NCBI GenBank assembly: GCA_031289895.1
Contig: JAITOP010000133.1
Coordinates: forward strand, 1 to 5,215
Source: Prevotellaceae bacterium
GTDB taxonomy: Bacteria > Bacteroidota > Bacteroidia > Bacteroidales > UBA932
Direction: 5' to 3'
DNA length: 5,215 bases
A program made the translations under genes and the position numbers. The notes below the pieces were generated by a model. It made no database searches. It worked only from the letters and a program-made list of their open reading frames with translations, and was not told the DNA's origin. This document shows positions 3,885-5,215 of the stretch, piece after piece (the first letter of the stretch is position 1; every line of letters begins with the position of its first letter).

Positions 3885-5215
3885 ATGAAAAAAATTATCT
3901 TAATATGCCTGATGGCGATGTTTACCGGCAAAATGTCGGCGCAAACAAATGTTGATTCGCTGATTAATGTTTTGGAAACGCAAAAACTGACTGCAAAAGA
4001 GCAATTGGATGTTTTAATAGAATTATGTGATGTATATAAAGATAGTAATATCGAAAAACTCATGATATTTTCCAAAAAAGGATTGCAACTTGCCCAAAAA
4101 GAAAATGATAAGGTAATGACAGCCGACTTTTACAGATATGTGGGTTGCGGTTATGATTTATACGGTGATAAAGATACCGCTGTTATTTATTATGAAAAAG
4201 GACTTGAACTGGCTGTTGAAATAAAATATAAAAAATGTGAAGCACTGCTATATAAAGATTTGGGCTATTTAAATGTAATTAGTGGACAATACAATGACAG
4301 TAATATTGCAATGGAATATTATTTAAAGGCTTTGCAGATATTTGAAAGTATTGACGATAAAAAAAATATTGCATTAACGTTGAACAGTATAAGCGGTTAT
4401 CATAAGTATTTGAGGAATACTGAACGCGCATATTATTATATTAAACGTGCAAAAAAATTAGCAGAAGAAATAAATTACGATTATGCAAAAGTGGGGATTT
4501 ATTATAATCTTGGACAAATTAATGAATACGTTGATGAATCCATAATTTATGATTTAAAATCACTCGAAATTGCTCGGAATATCGGACATAAAAGAGGGCA
4601 GATTATGGCTTTGCAATCATTAGCGTATATATATTGTTTAGATAAAGAAGAAAATGATATAGCCGAAAAATATGCTGATGAATGTTTACAAATTGCCGAA
4701 GAATACGGACAGCGATATTCATGTATTGCTGCATGGACTGTATTGTCGTATGTTTATTTATATCAGAAACGTTATGATGATTGTAAAACTATGGTACTTA
4801 AAGCGTGGGAGGCAGATTCTGTTAATGTGCAAATATCCACATTAACTAACCTTGCTGCTGCTTATTTGTATTCAGGTGAATTAGATAAGGCTCATGATTT
4901 TTTTGTTAAATATGTTTATCTTATAGAAGAAATGTCAAGTAAAAAATTTCAAAAAAATATGGCTGAAATGGAAACCAAATACGAAACCGAAAAAAAAGAA
5001 CTTCGTATAACGGCATTAGAAAAAGAAAAAACATGGATTATTATTGTCAGTATTATAGCCGTGCTGTTTGTTCTCAGCGTGCTGTATTATCGTAACAAAC
5101 TTAATAAAAATAAAATAAAACAACTTGAACAGGAAAAATTACTTGTTGCCTCGCAAGCCGTAATTGATGGTGAAACATCAGAGCGTGTGCGTCTTTCGCG
5201 CGATTTGCACGATGG
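3885..5215 (+). CDS. TPR sensor histidine kinase, HisKA_3 type (5' part, cut by window end)
   Basis: The first 444 residues of a membrane sensor kinase; the frame is open to the window edge. Residues 1-19 form a signal peptide (MKKIILICLMAMFTGKMSA, cut before Gln20). Residues about 38-350 are helical TPR-like repeats, for example DKDTAVIYYEKGLELA (96-110) and NIAMEYYLKALQIFESI (140-156), and should form the periplasmic sensor. A charged coiled coil (about 351-382) leads to one membrane helix (384-402, WIIIVSIIAVLFVLSVLYY), then a cytoplasmic coiled-coil linker. The sequence ends in E-R-V-R-L-S-R-D-L-H-D-G, the phosphorylation motif of HisKA_3 kinases, with His442 as phospho-acceptor. The HATPase domain and usually a LuxR- or LytTR-type response regulator would follow outside the window (inference). 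No Shine-Dalgarno motif precedes the ATG, and the promoter lies 45 bp upstream. The periplasmic TPR domain may sense an envelope signal or a protein partner; the ligand is unknown. Confidence 0.95.
   Translation, partial: MKKIILICLMAMFTGKMSAQTNVDSLINVLETQKLTAKEQLDVLIELCDVYKDSNIEKLMIFSKKGLQLAQKENDKVMTADFYRYVGCGYDLYGDKDTAVIYYEKGLELAVEIKYKKCEALLYKDLGYLNVISGQYNDSNIAMEYYLKALQIFESIDDKKNIALTLNSISGYHKYLRNTERAYYYIKRAKKLAEEINYDYAKVGIYYNLGQINEYVDESIIYDLKSLEIARNIGHKRGQIMALQSLAYIYCLDKEENDIAEKYADECLQIAEEYGQRYSCIAAWTVLSYVYLYQKRYDDCKTMVLKAWEADSVNVQISTLTNLAAAYLYSGELDKAHDFFVKYVYLIEEMSSKKFQKNMAEMETKYETEKKELRITALEKEKTWIIIVSIIAVLFVLSVLYYRNKLNKNKIKQLEQEKLLVASQAVIDGETSERVRLSRDLHD

Noticed and set aside
3713..4075. 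Minus-strand 120-residue reading frame
   Set aside because: It runs antisense through the kinase start, the promoter and the inverted repeat. Its composition is not protein-like, and the plus-strand kinase frame is unambiguous.

Overview
The window looks like a chromosomal stretch from an AT-rich member of the Bacteroidota, most likely the Bacteroidales. Several traits agree. The rightward gene has a TAnnTTTG-type -7 promoter element. Start codons are preceded by A/T-rich sequence and no Shine-Dalgarno motif. Four of six genes encode small lipoproteins, one with an acidic export-type signal after its cysteine (C-S-K-D-D-E). The rightward gene has the signal peptide, TPR, membrane helix, DLHDG-kinase architecture common in this phylum. 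The exact species cannot be read from the sequence.

Layout, left to right. Five genes lie on the minus strand: a two-helix membrane protein (29-349), a WG-repeat lipoprotein (526-1713), a DUF4878-like lipoprotein (1746-2147), a small lipocalin-like lipoprotein (2363-2716) and an unrecognised periplasmic lipoprotein (2870-3451). A 433-bp non-coding region (3452-3884) follows. A single plus-strand gene (3885 to beyond 5215) then encodes a TPR sensor histidine kinase, cut by the window edge right at its phospho-acceptor motif (histidine 442).

The non-coding DNA is the most distinctive part. Almost every gap of any size between the minus-strand genes is filled with degenerate 7-bp tandem repeats (TTAATTY, TATTYAG, TAGTCGT, CGTAATT families). 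The same modules recur in three gaps with different copy numbers and run into the 3' ends of two genes. An 8-bp array (ATTYTCAY, 13 copies) follows in the large gap. Between this array and the kinase lies a perfect 19-bp inverted repeat with a 22-bp spacer. A good rightward promoter overlaps its right arm, and a weaker leftward -7-like element lies at exactly the mirror distance. A separate GC-rich elongated stem-loop (2262-2337) sits between the two middle lipoprotein genes.

Working model (inference): the inverted repeat is an operator in a divergent control region, between a cell-envelope sensor kinase and a set of envelope lipoproteins. Only the 1746-2147 and 526-1713 pair is spaced like a tight operon (32 bp). 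The other minus-strand gaps hold no recognisable TAnnTTTG element, so one long leftward transcript running through the repeats is possible but unproven. No mobile-element genes, tRNAs, rRNAs or CRISPR arrays are seen.
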